Source: Haloquadratum sp. (GTDB lineage Archaea; Halobacteriota; Halobacteria; Halobacteriales; Haloferacaceae). Taken from it: a stretch of 64,000 bases of DNA. Shown here piece by piece: positions 45,435 through 54,330 of the stretch. The stretch's first letter is position 1. Every line of letters starts with the position of its first letter. Both the position numbers and the translations under genes were made by a program. The notes beneath the pieces are model-generated. The model was not told the origin of the DNA. It saw only the letters and a list, made by a program, of their open reading frames with translations, and did not search any database. The stretch is from positions 1-64,000 of the forward strand of contig JAQCNF010000169.1 of NCBI GenBank assembly GCA_028275165.1, given 5' to 3'.

Positions 45435-45450
45435 GCTCCTGTCGAGGAGC
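45435..45450 (-). terminator. Possible small hairpin downstream of argH
   Basis: gctcct-gtcg-aggagc forms a 6-bp stem with a 4-base loop about 33 bases beyond the argH stop. It could mark the end of the argG-argH transcript before lysW. Archaeal termination rarely needs hairpins, so this is tentative. Confidence 0.25.
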
Positions 45451-45482
45451 TCCGCCGAGGACACGGGCCATTATAAATATAA

Positions 45483-46958
45483 TCACACATACTTGTCTAC
45501 CTCCATCTCAAGATTACTTGCTGCCTGTTCGATCGATGTCCGATTCGATATAACCATTTGCTGATATGTTTCGTGTGCAGTAGAGCGAGCATCCAACTCA
45601 GCCTGAACCGTTGAGGGCGCAGGACCCCCATATGAGTCCCGATTCTTCACATTCTCCACTGGATCAAGCGCATCCTCAATCATCTCTTTTGAGACTCTCT
45701 CAAACAGTGGTTCATCAAGTATCGACGAGGCAATATCTTCAATTTGGTCAACCGATGGCCTATCGCCCTTTGCTGCGGCACTCGCTTTTGCAACTACCTC
45801 GTGTGCCTGTCGAAAAGGGACGCCTGCGGTTGCCAATGCATCGGCTACCCCCGTTGCTGTTCCGAACCCTTCACCAGCGGCCTTTCCGAGTGCATCGCCG
45901 TCCCACTCTGCGTCCTCAATTGCACCTCCGACGATTTTGATTGCCTCACTGACTGTGTCAACAGCACGCCAGGCGTGTGGTGTTACTCGTTGGAGATCTC
46001 GATTGTACGCCCGTGGCAGCCCTTTCAGTCCAGCTTGAATCGCTGATTGCTCACCAATCATATCGCCTGCAACTGCCCGAACTAACTCTATCGTATCAGG
46101 ATTCACCTTTTGTGGCATAATCGAAGACGTTGAGGCGTAATCGTCACCCAATATGAGATGTCCACGACTGGCAAACAACACGAGATCCTCTGCTAGCCCC
46201 GACATCCCCGTTGCAAGCGTGGTAATTGCATTTACAGTCTCGACGAGGAAATCGCGAGATGCACTTGCATCCATCGCATTCGATAGCACCTCGTCAAACC
46301 CGAGCAGCTCGGCTGTTCGCTCACGGTTGATATCAAATGGTGTCCCAGCAAACGCAGCAGCACCTAACGGTGAGACATTCGTTCGCTCGAAAGCCGCTAA
46401 CAGCCGCTCAATATCCCGCTCAAGTGCGCTTGCATACGAGAGAAGAAAATGTCCCACAGTCGTTGGCTGAGCGAGTTGTAAATGTGTATATCCCGGCATT
46501 ATTGTTTCAACGTTGGCAGATGCTGTTTCGATAAGCACATCGTGCGTAGCCAAGACGTCCTCAACAACACCAAGGATATCGGTGCGAAGTCGGTATCGGA
46601 TACACGTGGCGACTTCATCATTTCGGCTTCGCGCTGTATGCATTTTTCCACCCAGAGAGCCGATACGATCGATTAGTTCTGTCTCGATCGCCTCATGAAC
46701 ATCTTCGCCATCCGGAAGTGCTCCGTGTCCATCGGATTCGATACTCTCAAGCCCACTAAGAATGGCACGTCCCGTGTCGTCCTCGATTATTTCTTGCTCA
46801 GCTAACATCACTGTATGTGCGCGGTCAACGGCTATATCCGCTGAGAAGATGCGTTTATCTGCCGCTAGACTTGACATGAACTCTCGTGCTGGCCCGCCTG
46901 TGAAACGATCGCGACGAACGACACTGGTCTCATCTGTCGTTTTACCATTCTCAGTCAT
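45483..46958 (-). CDS. argH: Argininosuccinate lyase
   Basis: The ATG at 46958 (MTENGKTTDETSVVRRDRF) lies 4 bases after the argG stop and gives 491 residues. The fumarase-superfamily signature SSIMPQKVNPDTIELVRA is present, with GKMHTARSRNDEVAT and PGYTHLQLAQPTT. It cleaves argininosuccinate to arginine and fumarate. Co-transcribed with argG. Confidence 0.95.
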   Translation of the reverse strand: MTENGKTTDETSVVRRDRFTGGPAREFMSSLAADKRIFSADIAVDRAHTVMLAEQEIIEDDTGRAILSGLESIESDGHGALPDGEDVHEAIETELIDRIGSLGGKMHTARSRNDEVATCIRYRLRTDILGVVEDVLATHDVLIETASANVETIMPGYTHLQLAQPTTVGHFLLSYASALERDIERLLAAFERTNVSPLGAAAFAGTPFDINRERTAELLGFDEVLSNAMDASASRDFLVETVNAITTLATGMSGLAEDLVLFASRGHLILGDDYASTSSIMPQKVNPDTIELVRAVAGDMIGEQSAIQAGLKGLPRAYNRDLQRVTPHAWRAVDTVSEAIKIVGGAIEDAEWDGDALGKAAGEGFGTATGVADALATAGVPFRQAHEVVAKASAAAKGDRPSVDQIEDIASSILDEPLFERVSKEMIEDALDPVENVKNRDSYGGPAPSTVQAELDARSTAHETYQQMVISNRTSIEQAASNLEMEVDKYV

Positions 46959-46962
46959 TATG

Positions 46963-48153
46963 TTACTCTGTATCAGATTCAATTCCGGTTGCTAACCGAC
47001 CCTGAAACCCATGATACTTTGCAATCCCAGTTGCATCTTGTTGGGTGATACTGCCGACGGAACTCGTATTAAACGAGGCGGCACCGGCTGAGTACGCTGC
47101 ATACGGTGACTCGCGACTTACTGGCCGTGCACGTCCGCCCTCGAATTTGATTGTGACGTTCCCCGTGACTCGTGACTGTGTTTCCTGAATGAATCCCTCT
47201 AACGCAGTAAGTAGCGGGTGGTTGATGAGTCCCTCATACGCCTTTTGTGCCCATTCAGCGTCGACGTGACGTTTGAAATCACGCTCGTCCTTTGTCAATA
47301 CGAGCTGTTCAAGCGCTTCATGCGCTGTAAGTAATGTTGTTGCTCCAGGGTGCTCATAATTTTCTCGCACTTTCAGCCCGAGCATACGATCCTCCATCAT
47401 ATCTGTTCGACCGACTCCATGAGTGCCTGCCTGTTTATTTAATTGAGTAATGAGCTCGACTGGTTCATGATGCTGTCCATTAAGACTGACTGGAATTCCG
47501 TCTTCAAACCCGATCGTTATTTGCTCGGTCGAAGGTCGATTGGTGGGATTTGCTGTCCACTCATATATATTTTCATTTGGAACATGCTCAGGGTCCTCAA
47601 GCTTCCCACCTTCAATAGACCGACTCCAGAGATTTGTATCGATTGACCAGACTCCATCATTCCCAGCCTGCACGGGCAAATTCTGCTCTGCGGCGTACTC
47701 TTGCTCCCATTCACGCGTCAATTCTAATTCTCTCACTGGAGCAATCACTTCCATATTGGTATTCCGCCAGACAGCCTCAAACCGCAACTGGTCATTGCCT
47801 TTCCCAGTACATCCATGAGCGAGTGCATCGCAGCCCTCTGCCTGCGCAACATCAACAATTGAAGATGCGATAATCGGACGTGCGAGTGCTGTCCCAAGCG
47901 GATATCCCTGATATGTCGCATTTGCACAGACGGAGTCGAAACACAGGGCAGCGAACTCAGATCTGGCATCCACGACGTGAAGATCAAGATCATGTGCAGC
48001 AGCTGTTTCTTCAGCCTCAACGAACTCACCGTCTGGTTGACCGACGTCGACAGTCACTCCAACGATCTCGTCATACCCGTACTCCTCTTGAAGCAGCGAG
48101 ACACAAACGGTTGTATCGAGTCCCCCAGAGAAAGCTAATGCCACCTTTTTCAT
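46963..48153 (-). CDS. argG: Argininosuccinate synthase
   Basis: The 396-residue enzyme joins citrulline and aspartate. It has the ATP loop ALAFSGGLDTTVCVSLL, AHGCTGKGNDQLRFE and VGRTDMMEDRMLGLK. First gene of the arginine cluster; a TATA-like atttatac (complement at 48179-48186) lies about 29 bases before the ATG, fitting a leaderless start. Confidence 0.96.
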   Translation of the reverse strand: MKKVALAFSGGLDTTVCVSLLQEEYGYDEIVGVTVDVGQPDGEFVEAEETAAAHDLDLHVVDARSEFAALCFDSVCANATYQGYPLGTALARPIIASSIVDVAQAEGCDALAHGCTGKGNDQLRFEAVWRNTNMEVIAPVRELELTREWEQEYAAEQNLPVQAGNDGVWSIDTNLWSRSIEGGKLEDPEHVPNENIYEWTANPTNRPSTEQITIGFEDGIPVSLNGQHHEPVELITQLNKQAGTHGVGRTDMMEDRMLGLKVRENYEHPGATTLLTAHEALEQLVLTKDERDFKRHVDAEWAQKAYEGLINHPLLTALEGFIQETQSRVTGNVTIKFEGGRARPVSRESPYAAYSAGAASFNTSSVGSITQQDATGIAKYHGFQGRLATGIESDTE

Positions 48154-48178
48154 ATATTACGGTTTCATGCGGTTTAGC

Positions 48179-48186
48179 GTATAAAT
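48179..48186 (-). promoter_or_regulatory. TATA-like box of argG
   Basis: On the - strand the sequence atttatac precedes the argG ATG (48153) by about 27-33 bases, the canonical archaeal spacing for a leaderless message. It may drive argG-argH and possibly the whole cluster. Confidence 0.5.
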
Positions 48187-48645
48187 TTCACGATAATATA
48201 CGATGAAATTAAATGTGGAGATACGGCTCTACTATGCGATAGGACTCACAAGCAACCAATCGAATAACATGAAGAGGAGAGATAGGTGGGCCTAAACGGC
48301 CCGTCGTCGAGGCGTACCAGCGACCGCGATTGCGCAGTGACATTGATACTGCGCTATCTGAAATAGCACGATTAAATTCAATTTCAGATACTACTAAGTC
48401 TTTTCGAGTTGCTGTGCAGTTAGCTGAATGCAGGTGCCCAGCCCCTACCCCCTCACTCAAGGAGTCATTCGAGAACCGGAGATTATTGTGATCCCGAAAA
48501 TCGGCGACTTTCGGACGACACTGCAGTCCGCGCCATCGGACAGGAGATACGGTGTCCCCAGAAATCGAAGCTGGTGTGCGAGCAAATCGCGAACGCTTGT
48601 AGGAACTGGCTCTCACTGTTCACCTCCTCTGGTGTATCAAAGGTT
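48187..48645. other. Intergenic with probable decayed element DNA
   Basis: No gene recognised. The right half (from about 48420) leads into repeat copy C and may be decayed tnpB sequence, but no TnpB motif can be read in any frame. Confidence 0.35.
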
Positions 48646-48785
48646 GTGGATAGAGGGCGCGTTCGCGAGAGACCATCTTACGGGTTGTAGACGTCGTCTG
48701 ACACTATCACCGAAACAGAAAGTTGAGTTCTACCTCTGTCTCAAGGACGGCTATCGCCGCGAGTGAGTAGGCAGAGGTAGTTCAC
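48646..48785 (+). ncRNA. Structured repeat copy C: putative solo TnpB omega-RNA / right end
   Basis: Homologous to copies A and B (gcgcgttcgcgagaga, gtcgtctgacactatcac, aaacag). The terminal stem is ctacctctg/cagaggtag (48730-48738 with 48772-48780), nine perfect pairs, where copy A has ccccaccct/agggtgggg: the bases differ but pairing is kept. An inner stem cggc/gccg (48748-48751 with 48756-48759) also remains. It ends in gtagttcac, which contains the complement of the stop codon of the next gene. Confidence 0.6.
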
Positions 48786-49432
48786 CCAGCAATCAGTATC
48801 TCAATCAGACGCCAACTCACGTATCCACTACCCGAAGCAACGAATGGAATTGAAAGATTATCATCAACCACATACCCACGTACTACGGGCTTGAATCCGT
48901 CAGCCAACGTTGCAGTCGTTGAGGCGACACCTGCGATAATCGACCCGCGAGCTATTCCCGCGGCTGGAACAGTGAATGGCACCGACACTGCCATACATAC
49001 CACAAACATTACCGAGAGGGTTGAGAGCTGTTTTGACTCCTGTGCATCACGTGTCGACCCAACTATCCCCGCAATCGGATCACCGATCGTCAACATTAGG
49101 ACTGCCGGGAGAGCTAAAGACGGGTCAAACACAAGCACGACTGTTGCGATACTAAACATATATAGTGCATATCCGGCCACATTATTCCGCTCGTACGGCC
49201 GAATAAGTGCATCATATATGGTCCACTCAGTCGTTGTGCTCAGTCGAACTACCTCAAGGACACTGACGATAACGACGCAACCAATCACCAACGTACCAAG
49301 CGTTGTCCAAGTAACTATGTTGGCAATATATAAGACTGGAAGTCCCGTCCCACTCAAGTGCACGAGTCGGCGTTTTGTCTCATTCGGCGAGTCATGAGCT
49401 TCCATCGTCTGGCTATCCACCTCTGAGGGCAT
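48782..49432 (-). CDS. Dolichol-kinase / CTP-transferase-like membrane protein
   Basis: 216 residues with about six membrane segments. The motifs KRRLVHLSGTGLPVLY near the start, TIGDPIAGIVGSTRD in the middle and TATLADGFKPVVRGYVVDDNLSIPF near the end fit the SEC59/DGK1/VTE5 family of CTP-dependent lipid or polyprenol kinases. In archaea a role in lipid or dolichol-linked glycan supply is likely (inference). The stop TGA lies within the terminal motif of repeat copy C. It is 15 bases downstream of glyS on the same strand. Confidence 0.8.
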   Translation of the reverse strand: MPSEVDSQTMEAHDSPNETKRRLVHLSGTGLPVLYIANIVTWTTLGTLVIGCVVIVSVLEVVRLSTTTEWTIYDALIRPYERNNVAGYALYMFSIATVVLVFDPSLALPAVLMLTIGDPIAGIVGSTRDAQESKQLSTLSVMFVVCMAVSVPFTVPAAGIARGSIIAGVASTTATLADGFKPVVRGYVVDDNLSIPFVASGSGYVSWRLIEILIAG

Positions 49433-49447
49433 TACGCAACGACTCGT

Positions 49448-51238
49448 CTATTCCCCTTCGATTACAGGGTATCTGGAACGTAGATCACTAAACGTTGTCT
49501 GTCCCTCAGTGAGCCCAGCAAGTTGCTCAATCAATTCTGTGGTCGGGACACGAACTTGCTCAGCCGAATCTCGTTCGCGGATAGTCACTGTTCCACTCTC
49601 GCCTTCTGCTGTGCTTTCTCGGTCGACAGTCACGCAAAATGGAGTTCCAATCTCGTCTTGGCGTCGGTAACGCCGACCGATTGTTCCAGAGTCATCCTGT
49701 ATCACACTAAATCCTGCATCTCGAAGTGAATTGACAATCGCTTCGGTGCGATCAACCAGCTCCGGAACGTTTGATACGAGTGGAAATACGCCAACCGTAG
49801 TTGGTGCCATGGTGGACTCCAGCGAGAGGTAGGACCGATCCTCTGTATCAATCGCATCCTCACGATACGCATGAACCAGCAGTGTGTACACAGTTCGGTC
49901 GATGCCAAACGAAGGCTCAATCACATGTGGAATAATATGTTCGCCATGTTTCGTCTGTGTCTCGACTCGAAAATTCGTATCTGCGACGTCAATTGTGTAG
50001 TCTGTTCCATCAACAGTGACTGTCACTTGATCACCATCGAACGCATCGGGCTCGCGGCCAGCCAGCGTCTTGATTGCTTCACTGATTTCGCTGGCCAGTG
50101 ATCCAAATGCTGGCCCTAAAACGCTCATATCTGGCTCAACGATAACTTTCTCAACCGTTTTTGGTTCATCATACGGCACAAAGACACTGAAATCATCATC
50201 CGCGTGCGCATCGTGCTTTGAGAGGTCATAGTTTCCTCGATGCGCAAATCCCGCAATTTCGATCCAGTCGCCACCCACCTCGCTCTCTGCATCCCAACAG
50301 TCGGCAGCATAGTGTGCTCGTTCACCAGCAAGATGTTGTCTGAATCGGAACCGACTCATGTCGACTCCAATATTCTCATACCACTGGTGTGCGATCCCTA
50401 AGTAGTAGCCAATCCACGGGTTCTCAATCACGGACTCCTCGACTGCCTCAGCAACCGTTAATTCACGATATGTTGTTGTTTCACCCGCCTGCTCGGATGC
50501 TGGATATAGTGACAGTTCAACATCTGCAACCGCTGAAATATCTGGCACATCACCGGCGGGATCAATGAAATGCTCCAATTCAGCCTGCGTGAATTCTCGG
50601 GTGCGGACAATACTCTGCCGTGGCGAAATCTCGTTTCTGTATGCACGACCAATTTGTGTCACTCCAAACGGTAGCTGATTCCGTGCATACTCTTTGAGTT
50701 GTGGAAATTCAACGAATATACCCTGTGCAGTTTCTGGACGGAGGTATCCCGGTGTCCCCAAGCCGGGACCAATTTCTGTCTCAAACATGAGGTTGAATGT
50801 ATCAACCGCTTCACCGGCGAGCCCTGCATTACAGGATGGACAACAGACCTCGTAACGTGCAACGAGTTCCTCAACCTCTGGTGCTGGAAGCGACTCTGCA
50901 TCCTCAACTGTCGTGGCAGTTTCTACGAGATGATCAGCGCGATGAGATGCATTGCACTCGGAGCACTTGATCAACATATCATCAAACCCATCAAGATGCC
51001 CGGAGGCTTCGAAGACCGGTTCGGGCATTATTGTGGGTGCTTCAATCTCGAAGTGACCCTCTTGTACAGTAAATCGCTCACGCCAGGCATGTTCAACGTT
51101 TGATTTAACTGCTGCCCCTCGTGGGCCGAATGTATACAATCCAGCGGTGCCTCCATATGCAGTTGATGCGGCAAAAAAGAACCCACGTCGCTTTGCAAGT
51201 TCGGTAACTTGTGCCACTTCGGTATCGCTCTGCGTCAT
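49448..51238 (-). CDS. glyS: Glycyl-tRNA synthetase
   Basis: The 596-residue class II synthetase of the alpha2 type has motif 1 YTFGPRGAAVKSNVEHAW, motif 2 FGVTQIGRAYRNEISPRQS with RTREFTQAELEHF, and motif 3 EPSFGIDRTVYTLL. A C-terminal anticodon-binding domain (about 490-580) follows. A zinc-binding insert (CSECNAS and CCPSCNAG) is visible. The ATG overlaps the stop of a small upstream ORF. Confidence 0.96.
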   Translation of the reverse strand: MTQSDTEVAQVTELAKRRGFFFAASTAYGGTAGLYTFGPRGAAVKSNVEHAWRERFTVQEGHFEIEAPTIMPEPVFEASGHLDGFDDMLIKCSECNASHRADHLVETATTVEDAESLPAPEVEELVARYEVCCPSCNAGLAGEAVDTFNLMFETEIGPGLGTPGYLRPETAQGIFVEFPQLKEYARNQLPFGVTQIGRAYRNEISPRQSIVRTREFTQAELEHFIDPAGDVPDISAVADVELSLYPASEQAGETTTYRELTVAEAVEESVIENPWIGYYLGIAHQWYENIGVDMSRFRFRQHLAGERAHYAADCWDAESEVGGDWIEIAGFAHRGNYDLSKHDAHADDDFSVFVPYDEPKTVEKVIVEPDMSVLGPAFGSLASEISEAIKTLAGREPDAFDGDQVTVTVDGTDYTIDVADTNFRVETQTKHGEHIIPHVIEPSFGIDRTVYTLLVHAYREDAIDTEDRSYLSLESTMAPTTVGVFPLVSNVPELVDRTEAIVNSLRDAGFSVIQDDSGTIGRRYRRQDEIGTPFCVTVDRESTAEGESGTVTIRERDSAEQVRVPTTELIEQLAGLTEGQTTFSDLRSRYPVIEGE

Positions 51239-51483
51239 CTCAGTTGCTCCGCGGGTTGAAGTTCAATCTGTCTACCAATTTCTGTAACTCTCCAGTCAGG
51301 AGCGAACGAAGCGATCACACGAATACCGTGTGTAGAAATCTGTCTAGTACGTGTAAGTTGCTGTTTGACCGCAGTCATCGCCGATTCATGTATGCGTTCA
51401 TTCAGGGGCCAGATTGATGAGTCTCTATCATACACAGAGGCACATTGGTTACCTCTGTCTTCTGTTGTTTTTTTGATCATCAA
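51235..51483 (-). CDS. Small ORF coupled to glyS, unknown
   Basis: The frame ends in TGA that overlaps the glyS ATG as ATGA (51235-51238), a strong sign of a translated gene. ATG 51483 gives 82 residues; an inner ATG (MTAVKQQLTRTRQISTHG) gives 47. The C-terminal part IRVIASFAPDWRVTEIGRQI looks structured. It may be a short protein or the tail of a truncated gene. No family recognised. Confidence 0.4.
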   Translation of the reverse strand: MMIKKTTEDRGNQCASVYDRDSSIWPLNERIHESAMTAVKQQLTRTRQISTHGIRVIASFAPDWRVTEIGRQIELQPAEQLR

Positions 51484-51894
51484 TGTATTATCTCCTCACC
51501 GGCAAACTCACCAGTCTCACTCTCTGCAGATTCGACAATGAGAGTGATGCTCTCTAAGATGTGTGTACAAATAATAGATATTGAATGGTCAGGACACACT
51601 ACCTTGGCCCGAGTTGTCATCGTATCAGCTATATGCATACCGCCGATTACTCTACGATACCTCTTGTACTCTTTGAACAGTCAGCAGCATACGCACTCGG
51701 CAATCTTTCGCTGATCATATGCGTTTCACTGATATCATATGCCCATTTATATTTGACTTTCTACCAAGAGTCTGTAATAATATGGGAAGAGATTGGTTTA
51801 TAGAATAGCTGAGACAAATATATGAATACATATGTTAATATAGACCCGGATTCTTTTCGACGCATTTATATATCCGTGTTATCCTATACCACAT
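51484..51894. other. Intergenic, no gene recognised
   Basis: AT-rich, with tatatatccgtgttatc-type sequence near 51869-51885 that probably serves as promoter for the small gene at 51895. No RNA gene, hairpin family or element relic was recognised. Confidence 0.4.
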
Positions 51895-52062
51895 ATGACC
51901 CCGAATGCGACGGCTGCGCCGAACGCGTCGCGTGATGAGATCATGGCCTCAGTAGATACGACAATGGGTACACGCGAGTATATTATTGCCGACGTAACAT
52001 GTGATGGGGCGTGGCTTTCGGTACAGGCCTCAGAAGCCGTGGCACTTACTGAATGGGCATAG
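51895..52062 (+). CDS. Small acidic haloarchaeal protein, unknown
   Basis: 55 residues (MTPNATAAPNASRDEIMASV, then TREYIIADVTCDGAWLSV and a final ALTEWA). Acidic, one Cys, predicted mixed alpha/beta, with no membrane segment. Similar-sized proteins ending in a TEW motif occur in many haloarchaea as unknowns (recalled, unchecked). It is convergent with uvrC, 8 bases apart. Confidence 0.6.
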   Translation: MTPNATAAPNASRDEIMASVDTTMGTREYIIADVTCDGAWLSVQASEAVALTEWA

Positions 52063-52070
52063 GTACAAAC

Positions 52071-53822
52071 TCATAACCGGTCTTGCAAATTAGTTGCTGT
52101 CTGGCTTCCAACGCCTGGAGTGTCCAATAACGCCTCATGAGAGGCCTGACGGACGTTATCAACGCTTCCGAATCGCCTAAGCAGCGCCTTTCGAGTCTGT
52201 TTTCCGACTCCTGGAATGTCTTCAAGTATCGTTTCAACATTATCACGCAGCGTCTGATGATACTGCACGGCGAATCGATGCGCTTCGTCTCGCACACGCT
52301 GTAAAAGATGCAGATACGATGCATCGGTTGGCCAGTCATACTGTTCATCTTCAGTATACACAATCTCTTCGCCTTTCGCGAGTGAAATAATCGGGACATC
52401 CCACCCGGTTGAGTTGACTGCTGCTGTCGCTGCTTTCAATTGTGCGTCCCCTCCATCGATAAGAAGCAAATCAGGATCCGGTCGAACATCCCGACCTGCA
52501 ATAGCCCGGTCTGCTCGCCATTTCAATAGCTCCTGCATTCGCTCGGGATCATTATTCCCCTCAGTGAGTTTCTTTCGGCGGTATGCTGACTTCTCAGCAG
52601 AGCCATCAACAAAGCAGACGTTCGACCCAACGACTTGTTTTCCTTGTGCATGACTCACATCAAACCCTTCGATTCGATGTATCTGTCCGCACGAAAGCTG
52701 CTCTGCGAGTGCGACTGACTCGTCGGTAGTGACCGGGCCTGTTCGTGCATTCTTCAGTGCTAAATCGACGAGCTTCGCTTCTCGACCGGCACCTGGAATC
52801 CGTATCTGCACTCCTTCGGTCTCAAGCCAATCAATCACATCGGCATCTCCAGGTCGCTCTGAGCATAAGATCACGTCTGGAAAAGAACGTTCTGCATAGT
52901 ATTGAGTGAGAAAGGCGGCTAAGACAGTCGCGCTTGGTTCTCCTGCAGAGGGGGCATCCAACTGGTGTTGTGACCGGTCTATAAGTTTGCCTTGCTCGCT
53001 GTGTAACCGTGCGACATGAGCTGTTTCACCCTTCACAGCGGCGCCGATCACATCAATAGCCGTTTCAGCAGTCGTTGCTGATACAGCCTCTCCCCCCTCG
53101 CCATGAAATGACCGAACAGCAGATAGTCGATCTCTCAGATTGGCTGCCCGCTCAAACTGTGTTGCAGCGGCCGCTTCCTCCATCGCAGACTCGATTGGCT
53201 CTGCCAAGACACCCGTCTCTCCTTCAAAAAATCTCTTGACGCTTTCGACAGCCTCCTTATAACGCTCGACGCTAATTTCACCTGTGCAGGGGGCACTACA
53301 AAGTCCCATCTCATAGTCAAGACACGGCCGTCTCCGATTTTTGTATTTGTGCTCTGAGCAGCCACGAAGTCCATATACCTCTCTAAGAGCCTTGATGACA
53401 GTCTGTACGCGTCCCGCATTCGTAAACGGACCAAAGACCGCTGCGTCTCCATCTGGATCGCGCGTCATTTCAATCCGAGGAACCGGATGCTTCGTCAATT
53501 GAACGAGGGGATAGGATTTGTCATCCTTCAGTCGAACATTGTACTTCGGCTGGTGTCTCTTGATCAGGTTTGCCTCCAGAAGTAACGCCTGCGTCTCAGT
53601 ATCAGTTACTGCCACATCGATTGCATCAGCACGCTCGATCATCTGCGCAATCCGATCACTCCGCGGATCAGTATATGACCGCACTCTGTTACGAATATCG
53701 AGTGCCTTGCCAACATAGAGGACGACTTCGGTGCTCTGACTCTCGTGTACGAGAAACTGATATACCCCTGATTCGGTCGGCAACTCCGCTGCTCGCGATC
53801 GGAGTTCACCCTTATCCATCAT
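52071..53822 (-). CDS. uvrC: Excinuclease ABC subunit C
   Basis: The 583-residue nuclease has an N-terminal GIY-YIG domain ([27 protein letters not shown]), a Cys-containing linker ([20 protein letters not shown]), a UVR motif, an RNase H-like 5' incision domain ([29 protein letters not shown]), and C-terminal tandem HhH ([20 protein letters not shown]). All domains for dual incision in nucleotide excision repair are present. Confidence 0.96.
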   Translation of the reverse strand: MMDKGELRSRAAELPTESGVYQFLVHESQSTEVVLYVGKALDIRNRVRSYTDPRSDRIAQMIERADAIDVAVTDTETQALLLEANLIKRHQPKYNVRLKDDKSYPLVQLTKHPVPRIEMTRDPDGDAAVFGPFTNAGRVQTVIKALREVYGLRGCSEHKYKNRRRPCLDYEMGLCSAPCTGEISVERYKEAVESVKRFFEGETGVLAEPIESAMEEAAAATQFERAANLRDRLSAVRSFHGEGGEAVSATTAETAIDVIGAAVKGETAHVARLHSEQGKLIDRSQHQLDAPSAGEPSATVLAAFLTQYYAERSFPDVILCSERPGDADVIDWLETEGVQIRIPGAGREAKLVDLALKNARTGPVTTDESVALAEQLSCGQIHRIEGFDVSHAQGKQVVGSNVCFVDGSAEKSAYRRKKLTEGNNDPERMQELLKWRADRAIAGRDVRPDPDLLLIDGGDAQLKAATAAVNSTGWDVPIISLAKGEEIVYTEDEQYDWPTDASYLHLLQRVRDEAHRFAVQYHQTLRDNVETILEDIPGVGKQTRKALLRRFGSVDNVRQASHEALLDTPGVGSQTATNLQDRL

Positions 53823-54296
53823 ACTGAGTTAAGATATCGACTTGCTTGAGGTTGACGTCATCCGGGTGATAATACCTCAATCATAGAGATTCAAGTAGAG
53901 CACTGATGACCTTCGCCACCAGATCTGACCATTTCACTCTCCACCACCGTCCCGGGACGCATGCAGAACTGGCGGTTGAGTCGGTGTTCATACCCGAAAT
54001 CAAAAACGAAGCCGGCCACGCCGACAGTCGTGAAACGAGTCACTCAAAGCCCATTGTTGGCGACGAGTCACGACTTCCAGACCAACTGGTTGACTGTCCA
54101 GCGAACCTTCGACTCCCGAGCTTCAGAATTGACATACTCAGCTAACCCCTGACTGGGAGGCCCGCGTCTTGACCCACGGATGTCACGCTGCAGGCGACTG
54201 ACTGATATGCAAACCCGCTTACCCGATTCAGCTTGAGTTGCATGGTGTCGATATGAGTCAAAATGTGTGTCCAGCTCCACGTATCGACCTGACCGA
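53823..54296. other. Intergenic with GC-richer patch, possible element relic
   Basis: About 53880-54200 is noticeably GC-richer than the surroundings. It is open in several frames (for example 53906-54145 on the + strand) without a recognisable product. Such composition resembles decayed foreign or transposon DNA. No hairpin end of the repeat family was found here. Confidence 0.35.
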
Positions 54297-54306
54297 ACTT
54301 TTTAAT
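54297..54306 (+). promoter_or_regulatory. TATA-like box of the ABC-2 operon
   Basis: The sequence actttttaat lies about 25-34 bases before ATG 54331, fitting a leaderless transcript starting at that codon. Confidence 0.45.
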
Positions 54307-54330
54307 CAGGTGACTCGCCAATTCGATGAT

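Noticed and set aside
14301-48785. CRISPR array or repeat-spacer structure
   Set aside because: The repeats are far apart, on both strands in relatives, over 120 bases long and with internal hairpins. No regularly spaced short repeats or cas genes are present.
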